Shown here one piece after another: positions 28,431-39,033 of a stretch of 64,000 nt of DNA (position 1 is the first letter of the stretch; the number at the start of each line of letters is the position of its first letter). Where the stretch lies: contig NZ_CP015283.1 of assembly GCF_002094975.1 (NCBI RefSeq), forward strand, positions 1,845,501-1,909,500. Direction: 5' to 3'. The position numbers and the translations under genes were made by a program. Under the pieces are notes generated by a model. That model saw only the letters and a list, made by a program, of their open reading frames with translations. It did no database searches and had not been told where the DNA came from. The stretch comes from Streptococcus salivarius (GTDB taxonomy: Bacteria > Bacillota > Bacilli > Lactobacillales > Streptococcaceae).

Positions 28431-28525
28431 ACATGTTTTGAGGTTAACATTTTCACTTAGCTGTAACCCCACTTTTAACGGCCTAGTATGGCAGTCTAGC
28501 TTATCGATCAAAATCAAAATACTTT

Positions 28526-29303
28526 CTAATCATCTTCATCTTGGACAACCTTACCATCTTGTACGTTAAAGGTATAGCCAATGTGATTGTAATTATCTTC
28601 ATCAATTGAGTAAAAATAAAATTCGTACTCTCCGTCTGGTAGCTTGCTAGCATCCAGTTTAGTTGTGGCCTCTTCTAAATCTTTCTTACTAGTATTATCT
28701 GTATCGCCTACTTCTATTCTCATAGTAACAAGGTGTTCTTCAATCATTGTTTGGTAGGGAATTTGATAATACCCATAAAAATCATCCTTCCCGTTTTTAC
28801 GGTTTTCCTCAGCTAAATGCTTTTTACGATTACCAGCCTCTTGATCAATCGTAGTATTATCGCTGAAGGAGAATTCTTCGATATCAAGGCCTAACGATTG
28901 CTTTTTAAGCTCCTTAAAGAGTTTTTGCTCTTCTTTTTTTACAGATTTTTGTTGTAAGTAGCTTTCCCAGTAATGACCAGGGGTCTTATATTCTTCACCA
29001 TTAACTGTCCAGTCCAGGTTAAAAGTAATTTGTGAATCTAATGATATGGTTTGATTATCGTAGGTTTCCTCTGAATAGGTATAATCAACATAAATACCAT
29101 CTGAATCTAGAAACACCTTTTTGATATGCTTAACTTGGACCTTTCCCTTAAAACCATTATGAGCCAAGATTTTTTGCGTTTTTTCCCCTAGCCTTGAAGT
29201 AAGAATTTGGCAGTACAACTTTACAACCAACTAAAAGACTAGAACAGAGGAGGAGAATAGCTAAGCAAGAAAGCTTTAAAATATTAGGAGTATTTTTCTT
29301 CAT
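28526..29303 (-). pseudogene. Lipoprotein gene split by a frameshift
   Basis: An ATG at 29303, with GGAAGG upstream, opens a typical lipoprotein signal: MKKNTPNILKLSCLAILL, then LCSSLLVGC (Cys is the lipobox residue). This frame stops at 29157-29159. The rest of the protein (about 230 residues, ..LGEKTQKILAHNGFKGKVQ.. to the end at 28526) continues in another frame that has no ATG and no ribosome site at its edge (a TTG at 29230 is the only start). One single-base change would fuse signal and body. A likely place is the run GGGGAAAAAA near 29183-29192. I do not recognise the body; it is Lys/Asp/Glu-rich with no membrane helix. Either a true pseudogene or a sequencing error. Confidence 0.7.
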
Positions 29304-29450
29304 AGGACATCCTTCCTTTCCTCAATGATTTGTATAAATAAGCACACCAAATCCTTCAAATAAAACGAGCTTTCTTCACTCCTATTATAGCATTTTAAAG
29401 CGCTTTCTTATGGTGGTTAGAAGGATAAAAGATTAGGATGTATCCAGCAA

Positions 29451-29478
29451 AAAAGCCTGAATATCACTTCAGGCTTTT
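29451..29478 (-). terminator. Terminator of the his operon
   Basis: Perfect 11-base stem AAAAGCCTGAA/TTCAGGCTTTT with a six-base loop, about 30 bases after the hisE stop codon. Confidence 0.85.
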
Positions 29479-29508
29479 CATCTTAGTTCAAATCGATTGA
29501 TATAATCC

Positions 29509-29823
29509 TTAATAATCCGTTACTTCTTTTCGGTCATGGACATTGCTTTGTTTGCCTTGACGGGCTTTAAGAACAGCTTCAACGTCTTCAGGACTAACCC
29601 CTGTTTCAACGAGCATGACTGCTAGGTGATAAAGGACGTCTGCTGTCTCGTTGGCAATTTCTTCTTTATCAGCATTTTTAGCTCCGATCACAACTTCTGT
29701 TGCTTCTTCGCCAACTTTTTTAAGAATCTTGTCTAGACCCTTGTCAAAAAGGTAATTGGTATAAGACCCTTCTTTGGGATTTTTTTTACGATCTAAGGCT
29801 TCCTTATAAAGTGTTTCTAACAT
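29509..29823 (-). CDS. hisE: Phosphoribosyl-ATP pyrophosphohydrolase
   Basis: Second step of histidine synthesis: hydrolysis of phosphoribosyl-ATP to phosphoribosyl-AMP. The 104-residue stand-alone protein has the all-alpha MazG-like fold with the metal-binding EEATEVVIGAKN and NETADVLYHLAVML motifs. It is the last gene of the his operon, eight bases after hisI. HisE and HisI are separate here, not fused as in enterobacteria. A terminator follows. Confidence 0.95.
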   Translation of the reverse strand: MLETLYKEALDRKKNPKEGSYTNYLFDKGLDKILKKVGEEATEVVIGAKNADKEEIANETADVLYHLAVMLVETGVSPEDVEAVLKARQGKQSNVHDRKEVTDY

Positions 29824-29831
29824 AGCTACTC

Positions 29832-30170
29832 CTATCTATCTTGATTGTCATCATATATATCCGTAAAGAAACAGCTGTAGGCTCCTGTATGGCAGGCTGC
29901 TCCTTCTTGTTCCACAGCGATAAGCAGGGTGTCCTGATCACAATCTGTCTTGATGCTTTTGACATGTTGGAAATGGCCAGATGTGGCTCCCTTATGCCAA
30001 AGCTCATTTCTGGAACGGCTCCAGTAATGCATTTGTTTGGTCTCAAGGGTTAACTGATAGGACAGCTCATTCATATAGGCCAACATGAGCACCTGTCCCG
30101 TCTTGTAATCTGTCACAATGACTGGTACCAGTCCGCCTTGTTTGTCAAAATCAAGTTTAACCTCTGTCAT
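29832..30170 (-). CDS. hisI: Phosphoribosyl-AMP cyclohydrolase
   Basis: Third step of histidine synthesis, opening the adenine ring of phosphoribosyl-AMP. 112 residues. Zinc and magnesium ligands are visible in the motif [15 protein letters not shown] and in the CHTGAYSCF signature near residue 95. The ATG overlaps the hisF stop by four bases, so translation is coupled. Confidence 0.95.
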   Translation of the reverse strand: MTEVKLDFDKQGGLVPVIVTDYKTGQVLMLAYMNELSYQLTLETKQMHYWSRSRNELWHKGATSGHFQHVKSIKTDCDQDTLLIAVEQEGAACHTGAYSCFFTDIYDDNQDR

Positions 30171-30925
30171 TGTCTCACCTCGATTCCTGCATTTGCCAAG
30201 ACTTGTTTGGTTTCGCCTATATTTACCTCACCAAAGTGGAAGATAGAGGCTGCCAGAGCACCCGTCGCTGTTGTCTTTTCAAAGACTTCTACAATATCCT
30301 CAATATTTCCTGCACCACCAGAGGCAATGATTGGAACATCGACGACCTCCGCTACACGATTGAGCATTTCCAAATCAAAACCAGACTTAGTGCCGTCCTT
30401 GTCCATGCTGGTTAAGAGAATTTCTCCAGCCCCCAAAGCGACGACTTCTTGAGCCCATTGGATGAGGTCCCTACCTGTATCCTTACGGCCTCCCGCCACA
30501 AAGACATGCCAGCTCCCATCAGCCATCTTTTTAGCATCAATCGCAGCCACTACACACTGATTCCCGAATTTTTGAGCACAATCAGCAATTAGTTGCGGAT
30601 TGGCAAGGGCTGAGGAATTGACGGCAACCTTGTCAGCACCGGCTTTGAGCATCTTGTTCATGTCTTCAACTGAACGGATACCACCACCAACCGTGAAGGG
30701 GATAAAGACCTGATCGGCAACACGACGCACCATATCAACCGTTGTTTCACGATTATCCGAAGTCGCTGTGATGTCCAAGAAAACAAGTTCGTCACAACCA
30801 GCTTCATAATAAGCACGCGCAGAATCAACAGGGTCACCAACATCTGTCAGATTCACAAAATTAACCCCCTTGACAACACGGCCATCCTTGACATCCAAAC
30901 AGGGAATAATACGTTTCTTAAGCAT
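30167..30925 (-). CDS. hisF: Imidazole glycerol phosphate synthase, cyclase subunit
   Basis: Cyclase half of IGP synthase; uses ammonia delivered from HisH to form IGP and AICAR. TIM barrel of 252 residues with catalytic Asp11 in [14 protein letters not shown] and the second Asp in AIDAKK (about residue 130). The phosphate-binding motifs VGGGIRS and ASGGAGN are present. It lies one base after hisA. Confidence 0.96.
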   Translation of the reverse strand: MLKKRIIPCLDVKDGRVVKGVNFVNLTDVGDPVDSARAYYEAGCDELVFLDITATSDNRETTVDMVRRVADQVFIPFTVGGGIRSVEDMNKMLKAGADKVAVNSSALANPQLIADCAQKFGNQCVVAAIDAKKMADGSWHVFVAGGRKDTGRDLIQWAQEVVALGAGEILLTSMDKDGTKSGFDLEMLNRVAEVVDVPIIASGGAGNIEDIVEVFEKTTATGALAASIFHFGEVNIGETKQVLANAGIEVRQ

Positions 30926-30926
30926 A

Positions 30927-31646
30927 TTAACCTCCGAAAGCCTTGAGCTGGTCTAATGTGATATTGCCGTTATAGTAGGCTTTGCCGACAATGGTTCCTG
31001 CCACACCAATCTCTTCTAGGTGATCTAAGTCAGCTACTTCTGCAATTCCACCTGAAGCAATGACTTTGGCGGTTGTGAGTTCAGATACCAAACGTTTGTA
31101 GTGATCAAGATTGGGTCCTGTCAGTGTGCCATCTCGATCAACATCAGTATAGACAAAGAGGGTTACGCCCATCTTTTCCATTTCCTTAGCCAAGGTGATG
31201 TAGTCCACATTGCTTGTTTCCAACCAACCTTCGGTAGCGACAAACCCTGCCTTGGCATCAATACCTACGACAATTTTATCGGCACCAAATTCCTCTAAAG
31301 CTGCTCGAACGAAGTCAGGATTTTTAACGGCCATTGAACCGATAATGATACGGTCGATGCCAACTTCCAAATAGTCACGAATCTGCTCCAAGGTACGGAT
31401 ACCGCCACCAACTTCGATGCCAAGTCCAGAAACCTTCTTGACCTCTGCAATCAAGTCACGGTTAGTGGCACGACCATCTAGGGCACCGTCCAAGTCGACG
31501 ACATGAATAAATTGAATGCCCGCATCCTTAAAGATCTTTGCCTGCTCAATAACATCTGGATTGACAACGGTTTGTTGGTTGAAATCTCCTTTAAAGAGAC
31601 GAACAGCCTGTCCATCCTTAATATCAATTGCTGGTAGAATTTGCAT
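30927..31646 (-). CDS. hisA: ProFAR isomerase (HisA)
   Basis: Fourth enzyme of the pathway, an Amadori isomerase acting on ProFAR. TIM barrel of 239 residues from [15 protein letters not shown], with catalytic Asp8, the phosphate sites VGGGIRT and [11 protein letters not shown], and the second Asp in [10 protein letters not shown] use the ATG at 31646 because family members start MxxxPAID; the longer frame adds four codons. It precedes hisF by one base and follows hisH by 48 bases. Confidence 0.96.
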   Translation of the reverse strand: MQILPAIDIKDGQAVRLFKGDFNQQTVVNPDVIEQAKIFKDAGIQFIHVVDLDGALDGRATNRDLIAEVKKVSGLGIEVGGGIRTLEQIRDYLEVGIDRIIIGSMAVKNPDFVRAALEEFGADKIVVGIDAKAGFVATEGWLETSNVDYITLAKEMEKMGVTLFVYTDVDRDGTLTGPNLDHYKRLVSELTTAKVIASGGIAEVADLDHLEEIGVAGTIVGKAYYNGNITLDQLKAFGG

Positions 31647-31694
31647 CTCCCCTACCATCCTTTCTAACTAAAAAGTCTTTGCTCTCACTAGCTT

Positions 31695-32303
31695 CTAGGC
31701 TTTACATAACCCTGCGAACTTTTCAAGAATACCTAAGCCAATATCCCCTGATTTTTCAGGATGAAATTGGGCACCATAAACATTGTCTTTATGAATCATG
31801 GCTGGTACCTCAATACTATAATCTGCGGTCACATCAATGTATTGGCTAGGGATATCTGTGAAATAACTGTGAACGAAGTAGACGGCTTGGCCATCTAAAC
31901 CATCTGTCAAAGGGCTGGCTTGCTTAACAGCCAAATCATTCCACCCCATATGTGGGACAGGTTGCTCCTTGCTGGCTGGAATAGGACGGCAGACACCTGG
32001 AATAAAGCCAAGACCATCTGTTTCTTCATGTTCCAGTCCTTTTTCTGTTAAAATCTGCATGCCTAAACAAATTCCCAAAAGAGGAACTCCCTGTGCGACA
32101 GCCTCTTTGATAACAGCTACCAAGCCTCTTCGCTCCAACTCTGCCATAGCCGTTGGATAGGCACCTACACCAGGTAAAATCAAACCATCTGCCGCTAGGA
32201 TTTTTTCTTTATCGGCAGACAATTCTGCAGTCACACCAATCTTTTCAAGGGCACGCAGAACATTTGCAGTATTCCCCGCATCGTAATCAATGACGATAAT
32301 CAT
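31695..32303 (-). CDS. hisH: Imidazole glycerol phosphate synthase, glutaminase subunit
   Basis: Class I glutamine amidotransferase that supplies ammonia to HisF. 202 residues with the nucleophile Cys79 in [12 protein letters not shown] and the catalytic His-Glu pair in QFHPEKSG near the C-terminus; the oxyanion region LPGVGAY is also present. The start overlaps the end of hisB by four bases. Confidence 0.96.
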   Translation of the reverse strand: MIIVIDYDAGNTANVLRALEKIGVTAELSADKEKILAADGLILPGVGAYPTAMAELERRGLVAVIKEAVAQGVPLLGICLGMQILTEKGLEHEETDGLGFIPGVCRPIPASKEQPVPHMGWNDLAVKQASPLTDGLDGQAVYFVHSYFTDIPSQYIDVTADYSIEVPAMIHKDNVYGAQFHPEKSGDIGLGILEKFAGLCKA

Positions 32304-32884
32304 AGCATCCCCTTTGTCGAGTTTACGCCGTGAATGTCAGGATTGACTGTGATGGCTTCACGCAAGGCACGTCCTGTTGCCTTGAAGAGACTTTCTGACT
32401 TGTGGTGATTGTTTTTTCCGTGGAGAATCTTGAGGTGGAGATTCATTTGAACATTGAAAGCCAAGGCTTGGAAAAATTCTTCCACCAGTTCTGTGTCAAA
32501 ATTACCCAATTTTGGATTATCAAAACTAGCATCAAAGACCAAGAAGCTACGTCCAGACAAGTCTAAACTTGCCATTCCAAGGGTTTCATCCATAGGTACA
32601 AAAGCCGTTCCATAACGGTTGATCCCTGCTTTATCGCCCAAGGCCTCTTTAAGAGCTTGACCAAGGACAATGCCGACATCTTCAACAGTGTGGTGACTAT
32701 CAACCCAAAGATCGCCATCAGCCTTCACCACCAAAGACATACGACCGTGGCGGGCAAACAAGGTCAACATGTGGTCAAAAAATCCGACACCTGTTTGAAT
32801 ATCTACTGGTTCTTGAGCATCTAAATTGAGGCTTAACTTAATTTTGGTTTCAAAGGTATTACGTTCAATTTCTGCTTGTCTCAT
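32300..32884 (-). CDS. hisB: Imidazoleglycerol-phosphate dehydratase
   Basis: Manganese-dependent dehydratase of 194 residues. The diagnostic motifs are [11 protein letters not shown] and [10 protein letters not shown], with FFDHML earlier. The protein is monofunctional: it lacks the N-terminal HAD phosphatase of the enterobacterial HisB, so histidinol-phosphatase must come from another gene. The start at 32884 has GAGGAAG nearby; a longer open frame to 33040 only overlaps hisD. Confidence 0.96.
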   Translation of the reverse strand: MRQAEIERNTFETKIKLSLNLDAQEPVDIQTGVGFFDHMLTLFARHGRMSLVVKADGDLWVDSHHTVEDVGIVLGQALKEALGDKAGINRYGTAFVPMDETLGMASLDLSGRSFLVFDASFDNPKLGNFDTELVEEFFQALAFNVQMNLHLKILHGKNNHHKSESLFKATGRALREAITVNPDIHGVNSTKGML

Positions 32885-32903
32885 AACTTCTTCCTCTACT
32901 CTC

Positions 32904-34187
32904 TCAATTATTGTCATTTCTGACTTCAATTGCCTTGGCGTGGGCCTGCAAACCTTCCGCATAAGCCAAGGTTGTGATATCGTGCTGAGCCTTATTGACT
33001 GCTGCCTTGTCGTATTGTGTATATTGGATACGTTTGACAAAATCGTGCACGCCTAAAGCTGATGAAAAGCGACTAGTCGCTGTCGTCGGAAGAACGTGGT
33101 TGGCACCTGCATAGTAGTCGCCAATTGGTTCACTAGTAAAGTGACCAAGAAAGACGGAACCAGCATTTTCCACTTTTTCCAAGTAATCATAAGCATTGTC
33201 CATAGCAATTTCCAAATGTTCTGGCGCAACCAAGTTCATAAGTTCGAACATGGCATCTGTATCATTGGCAATAATAATACGACCGTTATTTTCGACAGAT
33301 GGACGAGCAATCGCCTCGCGTGGCAAAAGCTTGAGTTGACGTTCAATCTCACTTTCAATCGCATCAGCCAAGGCTTCAGAATCTGTTACCAAAATGGCGC
33401 GTGCGCGTGTATCGTGCTCCGCTTGAGACAAGAGGTCAGCTGCCACATAGGTTGGATTGGCACTACTATCAGCAATGACACCAATTTCTGATGGCCCTGC
33501 AATCATATCAATACCGACAATACCGTAAACTTGTTTCTTAGCAGTCGCCACGAAAATATTACCAGGACCTGTAATCTTATCCACCTTTGGAATTGTTTCT
33601 GTACCAAAGGCCAAGGCCGCAACCCCTTGAGCCCCACCGACTTGGTAAATGCTATCCACACCAGCCAATTTTGCGGCTACCAGAATCGCAGGAACAAAGT
33701 GCTCTTGAGGCGGCGTAATCATAATAATCTCTTTAACCCCAGCAATTTTGGCAGGAATAACATTCATAAGAACTGATGACGGATAAGCCGCAGTGCCTCC
33801 AGGAACATAAACACCCACACGATTGATAGGACGAATCAATTGACCACGAATAACACCCTCACTTGGTTGGTCCTCAAAACCAGTCTCCAACTGATGTTTG
33901 TGATAAGATTCAATGTTTTCTTTAGCATTAACTAGGGCTTGGTAAACCTCTGGATCAATCTCTTTAAAGGCTTGATCAATCAAGTCCTGTCCAACTTCAA
34001 AATCAGTCAAGTCAACCTTATCAAATTTAGCTGAATAGTCACGAAGGGCCTCGTCTCCACGTTTTTTAACGTCTTCAATAATGGCTTGAACCGTGCTTTC
34101 AACGTCTCTATTTTCTTTTGACAGTTCCAATTGCTCCTGATAAAGAAGCTCCGCAATTTCTTTATTTGTTCCAGTTAATCGTTTCAT
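32904..34187 (-). CDS. hisD: Histidinol dehydrogenase
   Basis: Zinc- and NAD-dependent last enzyme of the pathway, oxidising histidinol to histidine in two steps. Full length at 427 residues. The signature region [28 protein letters not shown] is present (about 233-262), and the catalytic Glu-His pair is visible in VAPEHLEI. The ATG overlaps the hisG stop by four bases. Confidence 0.96.
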   Translation of the reverse strand: MKRLTGTNKEIAELLYQEQLELSKENRDVESTVQAIIEDVKKRGDEALRDYSAKFDKVDLTDFEVGQDLIDQAFKEIDPEVYQALVNAKENIESYHKHQLETGFEDQPSEGVIRGQLIRPINRVGVYVPGGTAAYPSSVLMNVIPAKIAGVKEIIMITPPQEHFVPAILVAAKLAGVDSIYQVGGAQGVAALAFGTETIPKVDKITGPGNIFVATAKKQVYGIVGIDMIAGPSEIGVIADSSANPTYVAADLLSQAEHDTRARAILVTDSEALADAIESEIERQLKLLPREAIARPSVENNGRIIIANDTDAMFELMNLVAPEHLEIAMDNAYDYLEKVENAGSVFLGHFTSEPIGDYYAGANHVLPTTATSRFSSALGVHDFVKRIQYTQYDKAAVNKAQHDITTLAYAEGLQAHAKAIEVRNDNN

Positions 34188-34834
34188 TCGAACGGTACCT
34201 CCTCGTTCCCTACAAGTGATTCAATCTTACAAATGAATGGTAGAACTTCCTTGTTATTTTTCAAAGAAGCCTTATTAACAATCATGCGTGCTGAAATCCT
34301 GCAAATATCTTCATAAACTTTTAAGCCATTAGCAACAAGGGTATTCCCTGTTTCCACAATATCGACAATGGCATCCGCTAGACCAATGACCGGGGCAATC
34401 TCAACACTCCCCTGAATTGAAATAATCTCAACATCCTCACCCTTTTGATTAAAATAGTCCGTCGCAATGGTTGGATACTTGGTGGCGATACGTTTACGCT
34501 TATGGTCATCAGGATTATAGTCTTCTGTTGATGCTACGGAGAATTTACAAAGGCCAAAATTAAGGTCTAACATTTCCAAATAGCCTGTCGGATGTTCAAC
34601 TAGAACATCCTTCCCAACAATCCCAATATCTGCGACACCGTGTCGGACATAGGTGGTCACATCTGGAGCCTTGACCAATAGAAAACGGAAACGTTTGTCA
34701 GGACTTTCGAAAATCAAATTACGGCCCTTATCAGCCATGAAGGACATGTCAAAGCCAGCTTTTTCTAGTAATTTAACTGTATCTTTCTCAATTCGCCCCT
34801 TGGTTAAGGCAATTGTGATTTGATTGCTAGTCAT
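34184..34834 (-). CDS. hisG: ATP phosphoribosyltransferase, short catalytic subunit
   Basis: First committed enzyme of histidine synthesis, joining ATP and PRPP. The 216-residue short form lacks the C-terminal regulatory domain of long HisG, so it needs HisZ, encoded immediately upstream. Motifs include [29 protein letters not shown] and the PRPP loop region around [14 protein letters not shown]. It overlaps hisZ by eight bases. Confidence 0.96.
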   Translation of the reverse strand: MTSNQITIALTKGRIEKDTVKLLEKAGFDMSFMADKGRNLIFESPDKRFRFLLVKAPDVTTYVRHGVADIGIVGKDVLVEHPTGYLEMLDLNFGLCKFSVASTEDYNPDDHKRKRIATKYPTIATDYFNQKGEDVEIISIQGSVEIAPVIGLADAIVDIVETGNTLVANGLKVYEDICRISARMIVNKASLKNNKEVLPFICKIESLVGNEEVPFE

Positions 34835-35807
34835 CTAAGTCACCTCCAAATTCCACATCATCATGCACTGCTTGATAGACCGAATCGACATCAATGGCCC
34901 AACCAACCGCTGTTAACTCGGTAGCACCAAAGCGTTCAAATAGTTTATCGTAGCGGCCACCTGATACAAAGGCATCCGGCACCTTATCACCGAAGACCTT
35001 AAACATCATGCCTGTGTAGTAAGGCACTGCTGGCAATTGAGCCAAATCAAGCGTCGTCTCTGGGAGACTATCTGATAAGCGATTGGTTAAGACTTCCAAA
35101 CTATCCAAGGCCGTCAAAAAGGCTTCACTGTCTGTCAACTGTCTAGCCTTGGTCAAAACAGCCTTGGTCTCACCAAAGAGGAAGGGCAACTGTTCCAAGA
35201 CCTTGTCATATTGACTTGGATTTTCTTTGGTGAATTCCTTGAGGCCTGTGATTGATTTGTCACGGATATAGGCGGCCAACTCTGCTTCTTTTACTGATGG
35301 AAGGTCTAATTCTTCAAAAATGAGTTGCAAGAGACGAGCATGTGAAAACTCAAACTTGTAATTTTTGACACCGGCAGCATCCAGAGCCTCTTTAGCAGAT
35401 ATCACAGCTTCTTCCATGGCCTGGTGAACAGGGAATCCTATGATCTCAATACCAGCTTGCGTATGCTCATTGGATAGGCCACGCATCTCCTCATTGTAGT
35501 TAAAGACTTTTCCAGAGTAAGAAAATTTAATGGGTGTATGAACTTGTGTCGAAGCAATCACGCGCCCAATTTGGCTGGTAATATCAGGACGTAGGCTAAC
35601 AAGATCTCCATTTTTATCAAAGAAATTATAGTTACCATTATCCACAAGATCGCTAAAGACTTCGAAATGCTCCAAGGTTGGTGTCTCAATTCGAAGGAAA
35701 CCCTTTGTCATCAACAAGTCACAGATACGATGCTCAATCTGATACATGGTACGGGCACGTTTGAAAAGTTTATCGTGCATTCCTAAGGCTAATGTCGTTT
35801 TTTTCAT
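34827..35807 (-). CDS. hisZ: ATP phosphoribosyltransferase regulatory subunit HisZ
   Basis: Catalytically inactive histidyl-tRNA synthetase paralogue that activates short HisG and confers histidine feedback control. 326 residues with class II synthetase motifs ([29 protein letters not shown] and [12 protein letters not shown]). It lacks an anticodon-binding domain, which distinguishes it from HisS. The ATG overlaps the hisC stop by four bases. Confidence 0.94.
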   Translation of the reverse strand: MKKTTLALGMHDKLFKRARTMYQIEHRICDLLMTKGFLRIETPTLEHFEVFSDLVDNGNYNFFDKNGDLVSLRPDITSQIGRVIASTQVHTPIKFSYSGKVFNYNEEMRGLSNEHTQAGIEIIGFPVHQAMEEAVISAKEALDAAGVKNYKFEFSHARLLQLIFEELDLPSVKEAELAAYIRDKSITGLKEFTKENPSQYDKVLEQLPFLFGETKAVLTKARQLTDSEAFLTALDSLEVLTNRLSDSLPETTLDLAQLPAVPYYTGMMFKVFGDKVPDAFVSGGRYDKLFERFGATELTAVGWAIDVDSVYQAVHDDVEFGGDLDD

Positions 35808-36856
35808 GCTTGTAACTCCTGTATTGTCATTAGTACGCGCTCCATCTCATCCTGAGTTCCAATCGAGATGCGTAGTCTGTCGGAAATACGCTCCACTTTT
35901 GGAAAATAACGGACATAAATTTTCTTACTTTGGAGATAGTCAAACAATTGGCCTGCAGTCACTCCGTGTGGTTTGACCAAAACAAAATTGGTTTTTGAAG
36001 GAAGAACATCAAAGCCAATAGCCTTCAATTCTTGGCTAAACCAGTCACGTGTGGCCATAATCTTAGCGCAGCTATCTTCATAATAATCCCAAGACTTAAC
36101 GGCTGCAGTCGCCAAGACTTCTGCGATGCTATCCACATTATAGGGATTGACTGAATTCTTGACGGCATTGATCACAGCCATTAGTTTAGGACTTCCGATG
36201 CCATAGCCGACACGCAAGCCTGCAAGTGAGGCGTCCTTAGAAAAGGTCCTTGTGATAAACACATTGTCATACTTTTCTAGGAGAGGTAAGACAGTCTCCC
36301 CACCAAAATTAATATAGGCTTCGTCGATAATCACAACTACTGACTGGTTGGCCTTTACGATTTCTTCAATTTGATCGAGAGGTTTATAAATACCTGTTGG
36401 CGCATTTGGGTTAGTAAGGACAATCCCACCATTTTCAACCAGATAATCTTGAGTATCAATCTCAAATGAAGAGTTCAAGGGCACTTCTCTAAATGGGATG
36501 CGATACAAATCTGCCCATACCTTGTAAAAACCATAGGTCAAATCTGGAAACAAGACTTCTTCCTCGCTATTAAAGAAAGCTAGAAATGCCATTGACAAAA
36601 TATCGTCTGACCCATTTCCAATAATCACTTGATCGGCAGTAACACCTAACTGTTCAGATAAGGCTTGACGCAAAGCAGCTTGATCCAAAGTCGAATACTT
36701 GCGTAACTGATGGGCATCAAAGGATGCTAAAGCTTGATGGACTGCTGGACTTGGTCCATAGGCATTTTCATTAGTATTCAACTTAATGATATTTTTCTCA
36801 GCAGGCTGACTACCTGCCACATAGGGTTCAATCTTTCGTAATCCTTTGATTTCCAT
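35804..36856 (-). CDS. hisC: Histidinol-phosphate aminotransferase
   Basis: PLP-dependent class I/II aminotransferase converting imidazole acetol phosphate to histidinol phosphate. 350 residues, with NGSDDIL, the Asn-Pro motif LTNPNAPTG and the PLP lysine in [25 protein letters not shown]-like [10 protein letters not shown] opens the protein. First gene of the his operon, downstream of the T-box leader. Confidence 0.95.
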   Translation of the reverse strand: MEIKGLRKIEPYVAGSQPAEKNIIKLNTNENAYGPSPAVHQALASFDAHQLRKYSTLDQAALRQALSEQLGVTADQVIIGNGSDDILSMAFLAFFNSEEEVLFPDLTYGFYKVWADLYRIPFREVPLNSSFEIDTQDYLVENGGIVLTNPNAPTGIYKPLDQIEEIVKANQSVVVIIDEAYINFGGETVLPLLEKYDNVFITRTFSKDASLAGLRVGYGIGSPKLMAVINAVKNSVNPYNVDSIAEVLATAAVKSWDYYEDSCAKIMATRDWFSQELKAIGFDVLPSKTNFVLVKPHGVTAGQLFDYLQSKKIYVRYFPKVERISDRLRISIGTQDEMERVLMTIQELQA

Positions 36857-36924
36857 AGTTTATCCTTTCTGTTCAACTCCAACCAAGTGTACGTCTAGCT
36901 ACAAATACTAAAAGCAAGGGTAAC

Positions 36925-37170
36925 AAAAAACGCCCTCGCAAAAACAACTTTTGCAAGGACGTTGGCACGTGGTTCCACCTTAATTCGAACAGGGGTCACC
37001 CCCTCTTCCTCATGAAGTCACAAGGTCTCTCTTGTAACTCCCAGTCTCTAACGGAACCACCCGTCGTACACTACTGTCACCCAGAGTTCGCATACGCTCT
37101 CAAGAATGTGTCGTCTTTGATCTCATGCGTTCTCAGCTTCCCGCATTCTCTGTGAAACGATCTGACTTTT
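36925..37170 (-). promoter_or_regulatory. T-box riboswitch controlling the his operon (histidine)
   Basis: Minus-strand leader with the T-box sequence AAGGTGGAACCACG near 36968-36982, directly followed by a strong terminator hairpin (36925-36963, AACG.CCTTGCAAAA/TTTTGCGAGGGCGTT plus TTTT). The upstream Stem I region contains a GCTGAGA word and can pair GAGAAT (near 37150) with ATTCTT (near 37104). CAC at 37108-37110 lies next to that stem and is the best candidate specifier, a histidine codon. Uncharged tRNA-His would favour the antiterminator and read-through into hisC. The specifier assignment is inference. Confidence 0.85.
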
Positions 37171-37196
37171 TCTATCAACGATTTCGATTTTAATTT

Positions 37197-37225
37197 ATTT
37201 TACCTGAAAATTCAGAATAAAGCAA
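37197..37225 (-). promoter_or_regulatory. Promoter of the his operon
   Basis: On the minus strand, -35 TTGCTT (37220-37225), a 17-base spacer and -10 TAAAAT (37197-37202). It lies just upstream of the T-box leader, giving a leader of roughly 330 nt before hisC. Confidence 0.65.
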
Positions 37226-37606
37226 GTCTTTTTTGTATATTTTTATAAAAAGTTGAAAATCATGTATATTTAATAGCAGAAACAAACTACTTTGAAATTG
37301 AGTTCAAACAGATAAAAACTTGACGTCTTATATTTTCACAAACCAATTGGATACCTAACGAGACTTCTGACTGTGATAGATTCACTGGAAACCACTACTT
37401 TTTTCAAGTACTTCCATCACTATAGACAGTCTCGTTCTATCTAAATTCCTACCACAAAAAAATCAAGCTCAGTTATTTTTTATGAAAATTTCTTTAGGCA
37501 AATTCCCAGTTTTAAATAATTTCTTCCTATTATGGTTTGTATATTTATCCTAAATATTTTTTCAAAGTAAGACAAAAAGCCTGAAGCAAAGCTCCAAGCT
37601 CTTATT
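37226..37606. other. Intergenic stretch with an 80-bp imperfect palindrome
   Basis: About 380 AT-rich bases lie between the his promoter and the small membrane protein gene. They contain the terminator of that gene (37576-37603) and a long imperfect palindrome (37357-37436) whose ends AACGAGACT and AGTCTCGTT match exactly. I see no coding region or recognised insertion sequence. Confidence 0.55.
37576..37603 (-). terminator. Terminator of the NAGPA-domain/membrane protein pair
   Basis: Minus-strand stem of about 12 pairs, AAGAGCTTGGAGC with GCTTCAGGCTTTT and several G-T pairs, loop TTT, then TTTTT. It lies four bases after the stop codon of the small membrane protein. Confidence 0.75.
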
Positions 37607-37996
37607 TTAAGCCAATTTTCTAGGTCTGATAAAGCCTGTCATAACACTCAAACAAAGTAGCCCTGCAGCAACATACCAATAAGGCATATCCACGCTAGTC
37701 GTACGACCTGAAACCTCAACGATTCCCTTAACCAAGCAGGCACTAGCAACAACGGCAATAGACGAATTAAAGAGTAGTTTTGAAAGACGTGTTTTCACCC
37801 AAGACATTCCCACTCCTGTTAGCAGATAGATAAGTGCTCCAGCCAATGGGGCAAAAAACATCATACGCATAAACATGGATGATTCCCCGTAAGAGAAACG
37901 TTCATAGACAAAGGTAAATAGAAGGCTAAAAATGGTTAGACCGATATAAGTGAAAAAGTGTCTGCTGGCTGATTTTTTAGTAACCGATGTAAACAA
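37607..37996 (-). CDS. Small multi-pass membrane protein of unknown function
   Basis: 129 residues with four predicted membrane helices (HFFTYIGLTIFSLLFTFVY, MRMMFFAPLAGALIYLLTGVG, LLFNSSIAVVASACLVKGI and YWYVAAGLLCLSVMTGFI). I do not recognise the family. Its start lies inside the last 20 bases of the upstream NAGPA-domain gene, so the two are translated from one message and may work together at the membrane. Confidence 0.75.
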   Translation of the reverse strand: MFTSVTKKSASRHFFTYIGLTIFSLLFTFVYERFSYGESSMFMRMMFFAPLAGALIYLLTGVGMSWVKTRLSKLLFNSSIAVVASACLVKGIVEVSGRTTSVDMPYWYVAAGLLCLSVMTGFIRPRKLA

Positions 37997-38900
37997 TATC
38001 GCTCACCGCCCTTTCTGAAATTTTATTTCCGTTTGTAGTTGGCTTATTAATGACTTGACCATTGAAGTACATAGTTGATGAGCCACCACCGTCAAGGTTG
38101 TAGGCTGTCGTCACACCATATGATTTCATCAACTCTGCCATTTCATAGAGGGTCAACCCTGACGATTCACTGGTACGACCATCAGAGACAATGACAATAT
38201 AGTGCACACTGCCATCACTCTCTTCGATGACTCCGATGGCTGTACGTGGATTGTCAGCCATGGCTTGACCAACCTCTTCATTTTCTGATACAGCTACCTT
38301 ACCATTTTCAATCAAGGTTGGACCAAAGGCGAAGGTGTTCACCACACCTGAATCGACCAATTTTTGAGCCGTTGTATCGCTCTCCTTAAAGGTCTTGAAG
38401 CTACCATCTGAATACACTGCGAGGTCCTCGTAGTCACTGTTTCGATCAGTATCACGATAGACTTGACCATTTTTAATCACATAGCCCGACTGGTTAGCGC
38501 CATAATAGTCACCATTGATGGCAAAGATTGCATTATTCTGCTGGGCAATACTTGAAGTAGTGTCGGTGATGTTAGTCCCATAGGTATTTTGTGCCAAAGC
38601 CGTTTTAAGGTAATCTGCACTCGAAAGCTTGATATCTGCCACATAGTATGTGGTATCACTGGTTTTACCTGTCGTGATTTTGATATCCATATTGTCATCT
38701 TTATAAGTCGTATCCGTCTTAGTTACCTTACCAGTACTGGTAGATGCCGTCGACGACGCTGTGGTTGAACTAGTTGTATTGGCTGAAACCGTTGAGACCG
38801 CTGAGGGAATGACAAAGACCTTTAAGAGAGAGTAAACATTTGCCCCCATCAGAAAAAGGGTAAAAACTAAGGCATAGGCATGCCTTTTGAGAAATTTCAT
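37977..38900 (-). CDS. Membrane-anchored phosphodiester glycosidase (NAGPA/DUF2233) family protein
   Basis: 307 residues. One N-terminal helix (ALVFTLFLMGANVYSLLKVFVI) is followed by a Ser/Thr linker and an outside domain of the NAGPA (exopolysaccharide biosynthesis) family. Conserved marks are FAINGDYYGAN, RTAIGVIEESDGSVHYIVIVSDGR, GLTLYEMAELMKSYG and YNLDGGGSSTMYFNG. The family includes the enzyme that uncovers mannose-6-phosphate in animals; bacterial members are thought to cleave sugar phosphodiesters, and the substrate here is not known. Overlaps the small membrane protein gene by 20 bases. Confidence 0.88.
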   Translation of the reverse strand: MKFLKRHAYALVFTLFLMGANVYSLLKVFVIPSAVSTVSANTTSSTTASSTASTSTGKVTKTDTTYKDDNMDIKITTGKTSDTTYYVADIKLSSADYLKTALAQNTYGTNITDTTSSIAQQNNAIFAINGDYYGANQSGYVIKNGQVYRDTDRNSDYEDLAVYSDGSFKTFKESDTTAQKLVDSGVVNTFAFGPTLIENGKVAVSENEEVGQAMADNPRTAIGVIEESDGSVHYIVIVSDGRTSESSGLTLYEMAELMKSYGVTTAYNLDGGGSSTMYFNGQVINKPTTNGNKISERAVSDIVYIGY

Positions 38901-39033
38901 AGAAGACCTCCAATTTTGAAAGATAAGATTGAAACCATATGTTCCTTTTACTTGACATTAGCATAACAAGCGAAGCTTAAAATCTTCTATAATTCCCATA
39001 ACCACGCCTTTTCTTTAAGCTTTCCTTAAGAAA

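Noticed and set aside
32885..33040. 52-codon N-terminal extension of HisB
   Set aside because: Overlaps hisD; HisB proteins start near the ATG at 32884, which has a ribosome site.
37021..37060. Second T-box-like word GGGTGGTTCCG as another riboswitch
   Set aside because: It lies inside the same leader and is complementary to the true T-box word, so it is more likely a pairing partner than a second switch.
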